Source: Streptomyces albus subsp. albus
Lineage (GTDB): Bacteria > Actinomycetota > Actinomycetes > Streptomycetales > Streptomycetaceae
DNA: 64,000 bases
Direction of reading: 5' to 3'
NCBI RefSeq assembly: GCF_000719865.1
Contig: NZ_JOID01000012.1
Span: 106,580-170,579, forward strand
Shown here: positions 55,413 through 63,900 of the stretch, piece after piece
Numbering within the stretch: position 1 is the first letter of the stretch
How the letters are laid out: every line of letters starts with the position of its first letter
Made by a program: the position numbers and the translations under genes
The notes under the pieces: model-generated
Databases searched by the model: none
Seen by the model: only the letters and a program-made list of their open reading frames with translations
Told to the model about the DNA's origin: nothing

Positions 55413-55433
55413 GCGTTTCATACTCTGAGACGC
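55413..55433. promoter_or_regulatory. putative NdgR operator between leuC and ndgR
   Basis: Arms GCGTTTCA (55413-55420) and TGAGACGC (55426-55433) flank the 5-bp spacer TACTC; 7 of 8 pairs match. It lies 13 bp before ndgR and about 200 bp before leuC. NdgR/AreB-type IclR regulators bind this intergenic region in other Streptomyces, so autoregulation and control of leuCD are likely. Confidence 0.72.
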
Positions 55434-55445
55434 GAATATCGACGC

Positions 55446-56174
55446 ATGGACAACTCTAGCGGCTCCAGCGGGGTCGGCGTTCTCGACAAGGCAGCTCTGG
55501 TTCTGAGCGCTCTGGAGTCCGGTCCGGCCACCCTCGCCGGGCTGGTCGCCGCGACCGGTCTCGCCCGCCCCACGGCTCACCGGCTGGCGGTGGCCCTGGA
55601 GCATCACCGGATAGTGGCGAGGGACATGCAGGGCCGGTTCATCCTCGGTCCGCGGCTGGCCGAACTGGCCGCCGCGGCGGGCGAGGACCGGCTGCTGGCG
55701 ACGGCCGGCCCCGTGCTCACGCATCTGCGGGACGTCACCGGGGAGAGCGCGCAGCTCTACCGGCGCCAGGGGGACATGCGCATCTGCGTCGCCGCGGCGG
55801 AACGGCTGTCCGGACTGCGGGACACCGTGCCGGTCGGCTCCACCCTACCGATGAAGGCGGGCTCGGCGGCGCAGATCCTCATGGCCTGGGAGGAGCCGGA
55901 GCGGCTGCACCGCGGGCTGCAGGGCGCCCGGTTCACGGCCACCGCTCTCTCCGGGGTGCGGCGCCGGGGCTGGGCCCAGTCCATCGGCGAGCGGGAGCCG
56001 GGGGTGGCCTCCGTCTCCGCCCCGGTGCGCGGACCGTCGAACCGGGTGGTGGCCGCCGTCTCGGTCTCCGGTCCGATCGAGCGGCTGACCCGCCACCCGG
56101 GGCGGATGCACGCCCAGGCGGTCATCGACGCCGCGGGCCGGCTCACCGAGGCCCTGCGGCGCAACGGCGGCTGA
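55446..56174 (+). CDS. ndgR: IclR-family regulator NdgR
   Basis: The 242-residue protein has an N-terminal winged helix-turn-helix (LAGLVAATGLARPTAHRLAV) and an IclR ligand-binding domain (LYRRQGDMRICVAAAERLSG, then VPVGSTLPMKAGSAAQILMA). NdgR controls leucine synthesis and other amino-acid-related genes and quorum-like traits in Streptomyces. ATG 55446 gives the known length. It faces leuC across an operator-like repeat. Confidence 0.95.
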   Translation: MDNSSGSSGVGVLDKAALVLSALESGPATLAGLVAATGLARPTAHRLAVALEHHRIVARDMQGRFILGPRLAELAAAAGEDRLLATAGPVLTHLRDVTGESAQLYRRQGDMRICVAAAERLSGLRDTVPVGSTLPMKAGSAAQILMAWEEPERLHRGLQGARFTATALSGVRRRGWAQSIGEREPGVASVSAPVRGPSNRVVAAVSVSGPIERLTRHPGRMHAQAVIDAAGRLTEALRRNGG

Positions 56175-56293
56175 CCACCGGCGGGCGGGGAGCCGGTACG
56201 GCGATGGCGACGGCCGTACCGGCGCGGCCCCGGCCCGCGGCACTGCCGGAAAGGCCGGGCACCCCGGACGGCCGGGTGGAGGCCAGGCATGCG

Positions 56294-56325
56294 AGAAGGC
56301 CCCCCGCCGAAGCGGAGGGCCTTCT
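56294..56325. terminator. hairpin at the end of the tRNA array
   Basis: Arms 56294-56307 and 56312-56325 pair at 13 of 14 positions (one C/A mismatch) around CGAA; on the minus strand this is a UUCG tetraloop closed by GC. It lies 9 bp beyond the last tRNA-Glu gene and could also end the ndgR transcript from the other side. Confidence 0.83.
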
Positions 56326-56333
56326 GCTGTGCG

Positions 56334-56406
56334 TACCCCCGACCGGATTCGAACCGGCGCTACCGCCTTGAGAGGGCGGCGTGCTAGGCCGCTACACAAC
56401 GGGGGC
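56334..56406 (-). tRNA. tRNA-Glu(CTC), copy 3 in transcription order
   Basis: The 73-nt cloverleaf starts GCCCCCG and ends CGGGGGT plus A. The anticodon loop CTCTCAA carries CTC (reads GAG) inside a CCGCC/GGCGG stem. The T arm is GCCGG-TTCGAAT-CCGGT. CCA is not encoded. It is identical to the copies at 56555 and 56690. Confidence 0.95.
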
Positions 56407-56469
56407 CTGCGGACGCTGTGTTCATCGTCGGGGTATTCACCGAGACGGGAGACACACGCGCGTGACGCG

Positions 56470-56541
56470 CTGGGCTACCAGGACTCGAACCTAGACTAAA
56501 TGAACCAGAATCACTCGTGCTGCCAATTACACCATAGCCCA
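56470..56541 (-). tRNA. tRNA-Gln(CTG), variant anticodon stem
   Basis: The 72-nt gene starts TGGGCTA and ends TAGCCCA plus G. The anticodon loop TTCTGGT holds CTG. The stem is AGTGA over TCATT, giving a G-U pair where the other copy (56837-56908) has G-C. CCA is not encoded. The rest of the two copies is identical. Confidence 0.95.
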
Positions 56542-56554
56542 TGGTATAGACCAG

Positions 56555-56627
56555 TACCCCCGACCGGATTCGAACCGGCGCTACCGCCTTGAGAGGGCGG
56601 CGTGCTAGGCCGCTACACAACGGGGGC
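56555..56627 (-). tRNA. tRNA-Glu(CTC), copy 2
   Basis: Identical in sequence to the copy at 56334-56406, 73 nt with CTC anticodon. It lies 13 bp upstream of the variant tRNA-Gln gene. Short spacers suggest one polycistronic tRNA transcript. Confidence 0.95.
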
Positions 56628-56689
56628 CCCAGCGATCCGAGGCGCGGCTCCGCCAGAAGCTACCTGACGGGGCCGGCTGCAAGGATCTG

Positions 56690-56762
56690 TACCCCCGACC
56701 GGATTCGAACCGGCGCTACCGCCTTGAGAGGGCGGCGTGCTAGGCCGCTACACAACGGGGGC
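56690..56762 (-). tRNA. tRNA-Glu(CTC), copy 1
   Basis: Identical to the other two tRNA-Glu copies, 73 nt. It is separated from copy 2 by 62 bp and from the upstream tRNA-Gln by 74 bp. Gln-Glu then Glu-Gln-Glu order points to past duplication of a Gln-Glu pair. Confidence 0.95.
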
Positions 56763-56836
56763 TAGTCACTGCACACACATGCACAAGCCTGCGAAAAGCA
56801 TCCGCAAGCACAAGAGAGTTCACAGGGGATCTCTTG

Positions 56837-56908
56837 CTGGGCTACCAGGACTCGAACCTAGACTAAGTGAACCAGAATCACTCGTGCTGCCAATTACACC
56901 ATAGCCCA
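56837..56908 (-). tRNA. tRNA-Gln(CTG), standard copy
   Basis: The 72-nt gene has a fully paired anticodon stem AGTGA/TCACT around TTCTGGT (CTG anticodon). It is first in the array, about 266 bp downstream of the gltX stop. Streptomyces lack GlnRS, so this tRNA is expected to be charged with Glu by GltX and then amidated by GatCAB. Confidence 0.95.
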
Positions 56909-57112
56909 CCAAAACGCAACCCCTGACCGGGGTTTTGTTCTGTCGCGCTGCCTCTCCGGTCCATCGGCCCGGGTGGGCGGCGCAGGAAGAACATTACCCG
57001 ATCGTGGACAGCGCTCCAAAACGGGTATCTCCCGCCGCGCCCACCGCCGGTGGGCCGGGACCGGCACGGCCGCGGCACCGCGGCGGGTCAGCGGCGGAAC
57101 GCCGCCCGGACG

Positions 57113-57158
57113 CCGGGAGCCCGCCCGCGCGGCGTCTGCCGTACGGGCGGGCTCCCGG
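57113..57158. terminator. 15-bp perfect hairpin downstream of gltX
   Basis: Arms CCGGGAGCCCGCCCG (57113-57127) and CGGGCGGGCTCCCGG (57144-57158) are perfect complements around a 16-base loop. It lies 15 bp past the gltX stop and separates gltX from the tRNA array. Confidence 0.87.
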
Positions 57159-57173
57159 GAATCCGCGGGCGCC

Positions 57174-58667
57174 TCAGGAGGCGCTGACCCGCTCCAGCGC
57201 GGCGGTGAGCCGGCGCAGCGTCTCGTCGTGCCCCAGCAGCTCCATGGACTCGAACAGCGGCGGCGACACCCTGCGGCCCGTGACGGCCACCCGCAGCGGC
57301 GTGAAGGCGTGCTTCGGCTTGATCCCGAGGCCGTCGACCAGCGCCGTGCGGAGCGCCGCCTGGATCGGCTCGGGGGTGAACTGCTTCAGGTCGCGCAACA
57401 CCTCGACGCTCGCCTCCAGCACGGGCCGCGCCTCGGGGGTGAGCACCTTGGCCGCGTCGGCCTCGTCCACCCGGAACTCGTCCGGGTCCACGAAGAGGAA
57501 GCCGAGCATCCCGGTGACCTCGCCGAGGACGACCATCCGCTCCTGGGTGAGCGGCGCGGCCCGGGCCAGCAGCTCCAGCTGCTCGGCGGTGGGCTCCTCC
57601 TCCGGGAAGAGGAAGGGCAGCAGCCGGTCCGCGAACTCGTCCGCGCGGAGGGCGCGCAGATGCGTGGCGTTGATCGCCTCGCACTTCTTGAGGTCGAAGC
57701 GGGCCGGATTGGCGTTGACGTCCGCGATGTCGAAGGCCGCGACCATCTCGTCCATGGAGAAGACGTCCCGGTCCTCGGCGAGCGACCAGCCCAGCAGTGA
57801 GAGGTAGTTGAGCAGGCCCTCGGGGAGGAAGCCGCGCTCGCGGTAGAGGTTGAGCGAGGACTGCGGGTCGCGCTTGGAGAGCTTCTTGTTGCCCTCACCC
57901 ATCACATACGGCAGGTGGCCGAACTGCGGGACGGTGCCGTTGCCGACGCCGATCTCGGCCAGCGCCCGGTAGAGGGCGATCTGGCGCGGGGTGGAGGAGA
58001 GGAGGTCCTCCCCGCGCAGCACGTGGGTGATCTCCATCAGCGCGTCGTCGACGGGGTTGACGAGCGTGTAGAGCGGGGCGCCGTTGGCCCGGACGATGCC
58101 GAAGTCGGGCACGTTCTCCGGGGTGAAGGTCAGCTCGCCGCGGACCAGGTCGGTGAAGGTGATCGGCTCGTCCGGCATCCGGAAGCGGAGGACCGGGGTG
58201 CGCTCCTCGGCCCGGTAGGCGGCGATCTCCTCCTGGCTGAGGGCGCGGCACTTGCCGTCGTAGCCGGAGGGCCGGCCGGCGGCCCGGGCCTCGTTGCGGC
58301 GGGCGTCGAGCTCCTCGGTGGAGCAGTAGCACTTGTAGGCGTGGCCGGCCTCCTCCAGGCGGCGGGCGACATCGGCGTAGATGTCCATGCGCTGCGACTG
58401 CCGGTAGGGAGCGTGCGGGCCGCCGGTCTCGGGGCCCTCGTCCCAGTCCAGGCCGAGCCAGCGCATCGCGTCCAGCAGCTGCGCGTAGGACTCCTCGGAG
58501 TCGCGGGCGGCGTCGGTGTCCTCGATGCGGAAGACCAGGGTGCCGCCGTGGTGCCGGGCGAAGGCCCAGTTGAAGAGGGCGGTGCGGACCAGGCCCACAT
58601 GCGGGTTGCCGGTCGGCGAGGGGCAGAAACGGACGCGTACGGGGTACGGGAGGGGTGCGCTAGCCAC
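57174..58667 (-). CDS. gltX: glutamyl-tRNA synthetase (likely non-discriminating)
   Basis: The 497-residue class I enzyme has a HIGH-type motif in [20 protein letters not shown], a Cys-containing region ([20 protein letters not shown]) and a KMSKS-type motif NKKLSKRDP. In actinomycetes GltX charges both tRNA-Glu and tRNA-Gln, the latter corrected by the GatCAB amidotransferase. It lies next to an array of those two tRNA genes. Its start overlaps the FAH-family stop by 8 nt. Confidence 0.96.
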   Translation of the reverse strand: MASAPLPYPVRVRFCPSPTGNPHVGLVRTALFNWAFARHHGGTLVFRIEDTDAARDSEESYAQLLDAMRWLGLDWDEGPETGGPHAPYRQSQRMDIYADVARRLEEAGHAYKCYCSTEELDARRNEARAAGRPSGYDGKCRALSQEEIAAYRAEERTPVLRFRMPDEPITFTDLVRGELTFTPENVPDFGIVRANGAPLYTLVNPVDDALMEITHVLRGEDLLSSTPRQIALYRALAEIGVGNGTVPQFGHLPYVMGEGNKKLSKRDPQSSLNLYRERGFLPEGLLNYLSLLGWSLAEDRDVFSMDEMVAAFDIADVNANPARFDLKKCEAINATHLRALRADEFADRLLPFLFPEEEPTAEQLELLARAAPLTQERMVVLGEVTGMLGFLFVDPDEFRVDEADAAKVLTPEARPVLEASVEVLRDLKQFTPEPIQAALRTALVDGLGIKPKHAFTPLRVAVTGRRVSPPLFESMELLGHDETLRRLTAALERVSAS

Positions 58668-59442
58668 GCTTGATCACCTTATTGGTGAGAGTGCCGATGC
58701 CTTCGATGGTGACGGCGACCTCGTCGCCGACGCTGAGGGGGCCGACCCCGGCCGGGGTGCCGGTGAGGACGACGTCGCCCGGGAGCAGCGTCATCGCCTC
58801 GGTGATGTGCGTGATGAGGTCGGCGACGGACCGGACCATCTCGCCCGTGCGGCCCAGCTGCCGCTGCTCGCCGTTGACGGTGCACATGATGCCCAGGTCG
58901 GCGGGGTCGAGTTCGGTCTCCACCCAGGGGCCGAGGGGGCAGGAGCCGTCGAATCCCTTGGCCCGCGCCCACTGCTCCTCGGTGCGCTGGACGTCCCGGG
59001 CGGTGACGTCATTGGCACAGGTGTAGCCGAGGATGACGTCCTGGACCCGCTCCCGGGGGACCTCCCGGCACATGCGCCCGATGACCACGGCCAGTTCGGC
59101 CTCGTGGTGCACCTCCTGGGAGAAGGAGGGGTACGGGATGGGATCGCCGGGGCCGGTCACGGAGGTCGAGGGCTTGAAGAAGGTGATGGGCACCCCGGGG
59201 ACCTCGCCGCCCATTTCGGCGGCGTGCTCGGCGTAGTTGCGCCCGACCGCCACCACCTTGCTGGGGAGCACCGGGGGCAGCAGCCGCACCTGGGCCAGCG
59301 GCACCTTCCTCCCCGACCGCTCGAACTCGGCGAAGGGGTGGCCCTTGATGATGTCGAGGACGGGGCCGTCCGGATCGGACGGCTCCCCCTCCACGATGCC
59401 GAAGGCGACGTTGCCGTCGATGGAGAATCTGGCGATGCGCAC
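58660..59442 (-). CDS. fumarylacetoacetate hydrolase family protein
   Basis: The 260-residue protein ([20 protein letters not shown]) has the FAH catalytic core with metal-binding acids in [15 protein letters not shown] and [11 protein letters not shown], then [13 protein letters not shown] and [19 protein letters not shown]. The family includes ureidoglycolate lyases, oxaloacetate decarboxylases and acylpyruvases; the substrate here is unknown. GTG 59442 gives the conserved N terminus; GTG 59466 adds eight residues. It is co-transcribed with gltX. Confidence 0.9.
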   Translation of the reverse strand: MRIARFSIDGNVAFGIVEGEPSDPDGPVLDIIKGHPFAEFERSGRKVPLAQVRLLPPVLPSKVVAVGRNYAEHAAEMGGEVPGVPITFFKPSTSVTGPGDPIPYPSFSQEVHHEAELAVVIGRMCREVPRERVQDVILGYTCANDVTARDVQRTEEQWARAKGFDGSCPLGPWVETELDPADLGIMCTVNGEQRQLGRTGEMVRSVADLITHITEAMTLLPGDVVLTGTPAGVGPLSVGDEVAVTIEGIGTLTNKVIKRG

Positions 59443-59557
59443 GGGAAGCCGCTGCCCCTCACTCACTGGCCGGAGACTGACGCCCCAGGCTAACGCCCGC
59501 CCGGCGGCGGCGGGCTCACCGGAGAGACCGGGTCACGCGCGCGGTCGCGCGGGGGTA

Positions 59558-59743
59558 TCAGCCGTTCGGAGCGTCCACGAGGACGGTGCGGCGCGGGTTG
59601 GCGGTCCGGGCGGGGAGCTCGGACGCGCTCTGCGGCTGCGGCTCCTCGACGACTGCGGGACGCAGTTCGTCGGCGTCCTCGAGGTGCGCCAGCGTGGTGC
59701 GTCGCGGGTTCGCTATGTTGCGGAACATCATGGTCGTCTTCAC
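59558..59743 (-). CDS. small peptide with duplicated ANPRRT motif
   Basis: The 61-residue peptide starts VKTTMMFRNIANPRRTTLAH and ends ARTANPRRTVLVDAPNG. The motif ANPRRT followed by one residue and L occurs twice, 37 residues apart, once near each end. Between them lies an acidic and Gln/Pro-rich stretch (EDADELRPAVVEEPQPQSAS). GAGGGA lies 13 bp before GTG 59743; a GTG-to-ATG start at 59731 is possible. It has no membrane segment. Conserved short peptides of this shape suggest a regulator, adaptor or modified peptide precursor, but I do not recognise a named family. Confidence 0.68.
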   Translation of the reverse strand: MKTTMMFRNIANPRRTTLAHLEDADELRPAVVEEPQPQSASELPARTANPRRTVLVDAPNG

Positions 59744-60312
59744 CGGTCGCTCTGTCCCTCGTGCTTGTCGTTCCGGGCCTGCCTGTCAACACGCAGGCTA
59801 GACGCGCGGTTCCCATCTGCCGGTAGAACAAAGCCAGGAATGCCATGTGATTTTGCTCACTTACACCAAAACATAAGCGGCATATCGGACGGATTTCTAC
59901 GGGCAGCGAATCAGGACATCAGTGGACGGAACCTCTCATTCCGCACCTCATCGGGGCCACCGGGACAGAGGGCGTTCTCGGCCGATTGGCCAGCAATTGT
60001 CCGCTATCCATGTCATTGCTTTCCACGTGGGGTAACCCGGCCCGCACATAGCGTCACCCGCCCGACGGAGCCGTTCTCCGCCCTTGTTGGAGATCCCTCT
60101 CTGTGCTGGAATCTCACGGACCGCCGCACCATCCAGCCGGCGCGCACCACTGGCGCAGAGAAGCGCCGCGCGGCGGTGTCTCACCAGTACGAACCAGAAC
60201 CGGGGGAGACGCGCCGGTCACTCACGACCACCATGGGGGCTCCGGTTCCCACGACTCGACACCGTTCCACCGCTCACACGGGGGAACGCCTGGTCCAGAG
60301 GTTGCGACGCTA
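59744..60312. other. 569-bp regulatory region upstream of cvnA
   Basis: The region diverges between the small-peptide gene and cvnA. Its left part (59820-59910) is AT-rich for this genome and holds the palindrome TGTGA-TTTTGC-TCACT at 59846-59861. A stem CCTGC / GCAGG around a TTGACA lies near 59780-59795 on the minus strand. No coding sequence with a supported start is seen in either direction; the open frame running into cvnA lacks a ribosome binding site until GTG 60313. Confidence 0.45.
59846..59861. promoter_or_regulatory. CRP-like palindrome TGTGA-N6-TCACT
   Basis: TGTGA (59846-59850), six bases, TCACT (59857-59861) is one base from the classical CRP/FNR-type palindrome and near the GTG-N6-GNCAC motif reported for Streptomyces Crp. 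It lies in the AT-rich part of the cvnA / small-peptide gap, roughly 100 bp from the peptide gene and 450 bp from cvnA. Regulator not proven. Confidence 0.5.
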
Positions 60313-63300
60313 GTGCAGGGACGTTTCAAGAGGGATAGCAGCGCTGCGGCGGACCCGGAGCTGCATGGCGGGGCCGACCGCGGCCTCTCGTCCGAGCGTG
60401 CCCAGGGCCCCGGAGCCACACCCGGCGACCACGGTTCCGACCGGGGCGCCCCGACACAGGGCCAGGGCGGGGGCGACGGGTCCGGCACGCCGGACGTCCC
60501 CCATCCGAGCGCCGGCACACGGCTCGCTCTGCGCAACTGGCGCATCAGCACCCGTCTCGTCTCCCTGCTGGCCCTGCCCGTGGTCGCGGCGACGACCCTG
60601 GGCGCGCTGCGGATCGACACCTCGATGGACGATCTCGACCAGCTGGAGAACATGCAGCTGCTGACCGAGATGACCAAGCAGGCCACCGAGCTGGCGTCCG
60701 CCCTCCAGGAGGAGCGCGACCACTCGGCCGGCCCGCTGGCGGCCGGTGACAAGAAGAACGACGACGTCGTCTACCCGCGGCAGCAGACCGACCGGGCCAA
60801 GCAGGCGTTCCGCGAGGCGACCCAGGAGATCGAGTCCTCGGACGACGACTCCCTGGTGGGCGTCAACTCCTCGCTCGTCAACATCCTCAAGCAGCTGGAG
60901 CAGATCAAGCAGATCCGCTCCAACGCCTACGCGGACAGCGAGTACATCGCGCTGACCGTCTACCAGTACAACCAGCTGATCACCTCGCTGCTCTCCCTCT
61001 CGCAGGACATGGCGCAGGCGACCAGCAACACCGAGATGATCCGCGCCACCCGCGCGCTCGCGGCGTTCTCCTCCGCCAAGGAGTACGCGTCCATCCAGCG
61101 TGCGATGATCACCGCGGCCCTCGCCAACGAGCCCAAGCCGAAGCTGGTCGCGAGCGACCGCCTCTACGGTGAGAGCGCGCTGCTGAGCGAGGAGTCCACC
61201 CTCGCGCAATTCAGCCAGATCTACGACGGCAAGCAGACCACCGAGGAACTCCTCCAAGCCCTGGAGGACGGCGGCAGCGCCAACATCATCCTGGCCGACA
61301 AGTACGCGGCCCGGATGCTCAAGCCGGACAGCCCGATCGCGAACGAGACCCGGTCGTACAAGGACTGGTACGACCAGGACACCGCCAAGATCGAGGAGAT
61401 GTCCAAGATCGAGGCGACGCTGCTCTCCGAGATGGAGGACAAGGCGCGCGAGCTGCGGTCGGAGGCCCAGCGGGACGCCCTGCTCAACGGTCTGGTCATC
61501 CTGCTGGTCCTCGGTGTCTCGCTGGTCGGCGCGTTCGTCGTGGCCCGCTCCATGGTCCGCTCGCTCCGCCGGCTGCAGGACACCGCCCAGGAGGTCTCGC
61601 AGAAGCGGCTGCCCGAGCTGGTCAAGCAGCTCTCCGATGCCGACCCGCAGGACGTGGACACCTCCGTCACCTCCGTCGGTGTGCACAGCAAGGACGAGAT
61701 CGGCCGGGTGGCCGCGGCGTTCGACGACGTGCACCGCGAGGCGGTCCGCCTCGCCGCCGAGCAGGCGCTGCTGCGGGGCAACGTCAACGCGATGTTCACC
61801 AACCTCTCGCGCCGCAGCCAGGGCCTCATCCAGCGGCAGCTCTCGCTCATCTCCGAGCTGGAGAGCCGCGAGGCCGACCCCGACCAGCTGTCCTCGCTCT
61901 TCAAACTGGACCACCTCGCGACCCGTATGCGCCGTAACGGCGAGAACCTCCTCGTCCTCGCGGGCGAGGAGCCGGGCCGCCGGTGGACCCGCCCCGTCCC
62001 GCTGGTCGACGTGCTCCGCGCGGCGGCCTCCGAGGTGGAGCAGTACGAGCGGATCGAGCTGAGCTCCGTGCCCTCGACCGAGGTCGCGGGCCGGGTCGTC
62101 AATGACCTCGTGCACCTCCTCGCCGAGCTGCTGGAGAACGCCACCTCGTTCTCCTCCCCGCAGACCAAGGTCAAGGTCACCGGTCACGCGCTGCCCGACG
62201 GCCGGGTGCTGGTCGAGATCCACGACACCGGGATCGGCCTCTCCCCCGAGGACCTCGCGGACATCAACGAGCGGCTGGCCAGCCCGCCGACCGTGGACGT
62301 CTCCGTCTCCCGCCGCATGGGTCTCTTCGTGGTCGGCCGGCTCTCCCAGCGGCACGGCATCCGCATCCAGCTCCGGCCCTCCGACTCGGGCGGCACCACC
62401 GCCCTCGTCATGCTGCCGGTCGACGTCGCGCAGAGCAGCCGCAAGACCCCCGGCAACAAGCCGAACGCGAACCCGGCCTCCCAGGGTTCCGGCGCCGGAA
62501 CCGGCGGTCCCCAGGGCAACCGGCTCGCCGGCATGGCGCCCCGCGGCCAGATGCCCGGCGGCGGCCGCCCCGCCCTTCCGGGCCGGGACGGTGCTCCGTC
62601 CGGTGGTCCCGGTGGACGCCCCGACAGCGGCCCGCCGCCGCAGCGCCCCCAGCAGGGCGGCGGCCCGGCCTACGGCGACCCCTCGCAGGGCCAGGGCCGC
62701 GGCGGACCGGGCGGGCCCGGCGGGAACAACATCTTCGGGGCCCCGGCCCCGGGCGCCGGCGCCCCCGCGCGCCAGGCCGCTCCGGACGACCGTCCCGACC
62801 GTCCCCGCCCCGCGCTTCCGCAGCAGGGCGCGGGCCCCGGCGCCTCCCAGCCGCCCGTCGCGCCGCCCACCGGCGCGCCGCGGCAGGCACCGGGCCGCGG
62901 GCCCGCGGGGCAGGGCCCGCGGGCCCAGATACCGCCGCGCGGTCCCGCCGGCGAGCTGCCGGGCGGGCCGCCCCGCCCGCAGAGCGAGCAGCGGCCGGCC
63001 GAGCCCGCCGGGACGAGCTGGGGGGCCCGCAGGTCCTCCGGTGACGACTGGCCGGGCTCCCGGTCCGAGCCCCCGCGCGGCCACGAGGAAGCGGAGTCGA
63101 CGGCGCAGTTCCCGCGTCCCGACTTCACCCAGCCTCCCGGTGCCCCGCAGCAGCAGCGGCCTCCGGCGCCGCAGCAGTGGCAGGACACGGGCCAGTACCC
63201 GGCACCCCACGGCCAGGGCCGGCCCCCCGTCCGCAGCGACCGGGACCCGGGCGACACCGCTCAGTTCCCGCGACCCGGCCACAACGCGCCGCAGCCCGGA

Positions 63301-63900
63301 GCGCAGCAGCCCGGAGCGGCGCAGCAGCCGCCGCAGCGGGCGCCGCAGCAGCGGCGTGCGGAGCCGGAGGCACTGCCCCCGGCGTCCGGACCGGGTGACG
63401 GCCGTACGCCGCTCTTCGAGGCGCTGGAGTCCGACTGGTTCCGCGGGATCCGCGGCGGCCGGCCGGGGGAGGACGGGGAGGAGCCGCAGCCCCGCCAGGA
63501 GCCGCAGCCCCGCCGGGAACAGCCGGCTCCGGCCTCCGTCCCGCCGCCCCCGCAGCGGCGGGAGGCGTCCCGTGCGGAGAGCCCGGGCGGCAACGGCGCG
63601 GTATGGCGTTCGTCCCCGAACGACGAGCTGGGCCGGCAGGCCGAGCGCGTGCGCCAGCCCGCCGCCGGCGGTCTCACCACCTCCGGACTGCCGCGCCGGG
63701 TCCCCCGGGCGAACCTCGTGGCGGGCACGGCACAGCAGCCGGAGACGATCCAGCCCGGTCCGCAGGTTTCCCGGGCGCCCGCCGACGTGCGCGGGCGTCT
63801 GACCAACCTCCGCCGGGGTATCCAGCAGGGCCGCCAGGCCGGGCACAACCCGGGCCCCGGCGAGCACGGCATTGGTCCCACTTACCATCAGGAGCGTTAG
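60313..63900 (+). CDS. cvnA: conservon sensor histidine-kinase-like protein CvnA
   Basis: The 1195-residue membrane protein has a variable N-terminal cytoplasmic part, membrane segment 1 at about 82-104, an extracytoplasmic nitrate/nitrite-sensing (NIT) domain, membrane segment 2 at about 389-411 (LLNGLVILLVLGVSLVGAFV), a HAMP region, and an ATPase domain with DLVHLLAELLENATSFSSPQ (N box) and HDTGIGLSPEDLADINERLA (G box). No clear phospho-acceptor His is seen. A Pro/Gln/Gly/Arg-rich disordered tail of about 490 residues follows. GTG 60313 follows AGAGG. CvnA works with CvnB, C and D as a GTPase-linked signalling complex in S. coelicolor. Confidence 0.92.
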   Translation: MQGRFKRDSSAAADPELHGGADRGLSSERAQGPGATPGDHGSDRGAPTQGQGGGDGSGTPDVPHPSAGTRLALRNWRISTRLVSLLALPVVAATTLGALRIDTSMDDLDQLENMQLLTEMTKQATELASALQEERDHSAGPLAAGDKKNDDVVYPRQQTDRAKQAFREATQEIESSDDDSLVGVNSSLVNILKQLEQIKQIRSNAYADSEYIALTVYQYNQLITSLLSLSQDMAQATSNTEMIRATRALAAFSSAKEYASIQRAMITAALANEPKPKLVASDRLYGESALLSEESTLAQFSQIYDGKQTTEELLQALEDGGSANIILADKYAARMLKPDSPIANETRSYKDWYDQDTAKIEEMSKIEATLLSEMEDKARELRSEAQRDALLNGLVILLVLGVSLVGAFVVARSMVRSLRRLQDTAQEVSQKRLPELVKQLSDADPQDVDTSVTSVGVHSKDEIGRVAAAFDDVHREAVRLAAEQALLRGNVNAMFTNLSRRSQGLIQRQLSLISELESREADPDQLSSLFKLDHLATRMRRNGENLLVLAGEEPGRRWTRPVPLVDVLRAAASEVEQYERIELSSVPSTEVAGRVVNDLVHLLAELLENATSFSSPQTKVKVTGHALPDGRVLVEIHDTGIGLSPEDLADINERLASPPTVDVSVSRRMGLFVVGRLSQRHGIRIQLRPSDSGGTTALVMLPVDVAQSSRKTPGNKPNANPASQGSGAGTGGPQGNRLAGMAPRGQMPGGGRPALPGRDGAPSGGPGGRPDSGPPPQRPQQGGGPAYGDPSQGQGRGGPGGPGGNNIFGAPAPGAGAPARQAAPDDRPDRPRPALPQQGAGPGASQPPVAPPTGAPRQAPGRGPAGQGPRAQIPPRGPAGELPGGPPRPQSEQRPAEPAGTSWGARRSSGDDWPGSRSEPPRGHEEAESTAQFPRPDFTQPPGAPQQQRPPAPQQWQDTGQYPAPHGQGRPPVRSDRDPGDTAQFPRPGHNAPQPGAQQPGAAQQPPQRAPQQRRAEPEALPPASGPGDGRTPLFEALESDWFRGIRGGRPGEDGEEPQPRQEPQPRREQPAPASVPPPPQRREASRAESPGGNGAVWRSSPNDELGRQAERVRQPAAGGLTTSGLPRRVPRANLVAGTAQQPETIQPGPQVSRAPADVRGRLTNLRRGIQQGRQAGHNPGPGEHGIGPTYHQER

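Noticed and set aside
56384..56620. Open frame across tRNA genes
   Set aside because: It merely reads through the tRNA-Glu and tRNA-Gln genes and spacer.
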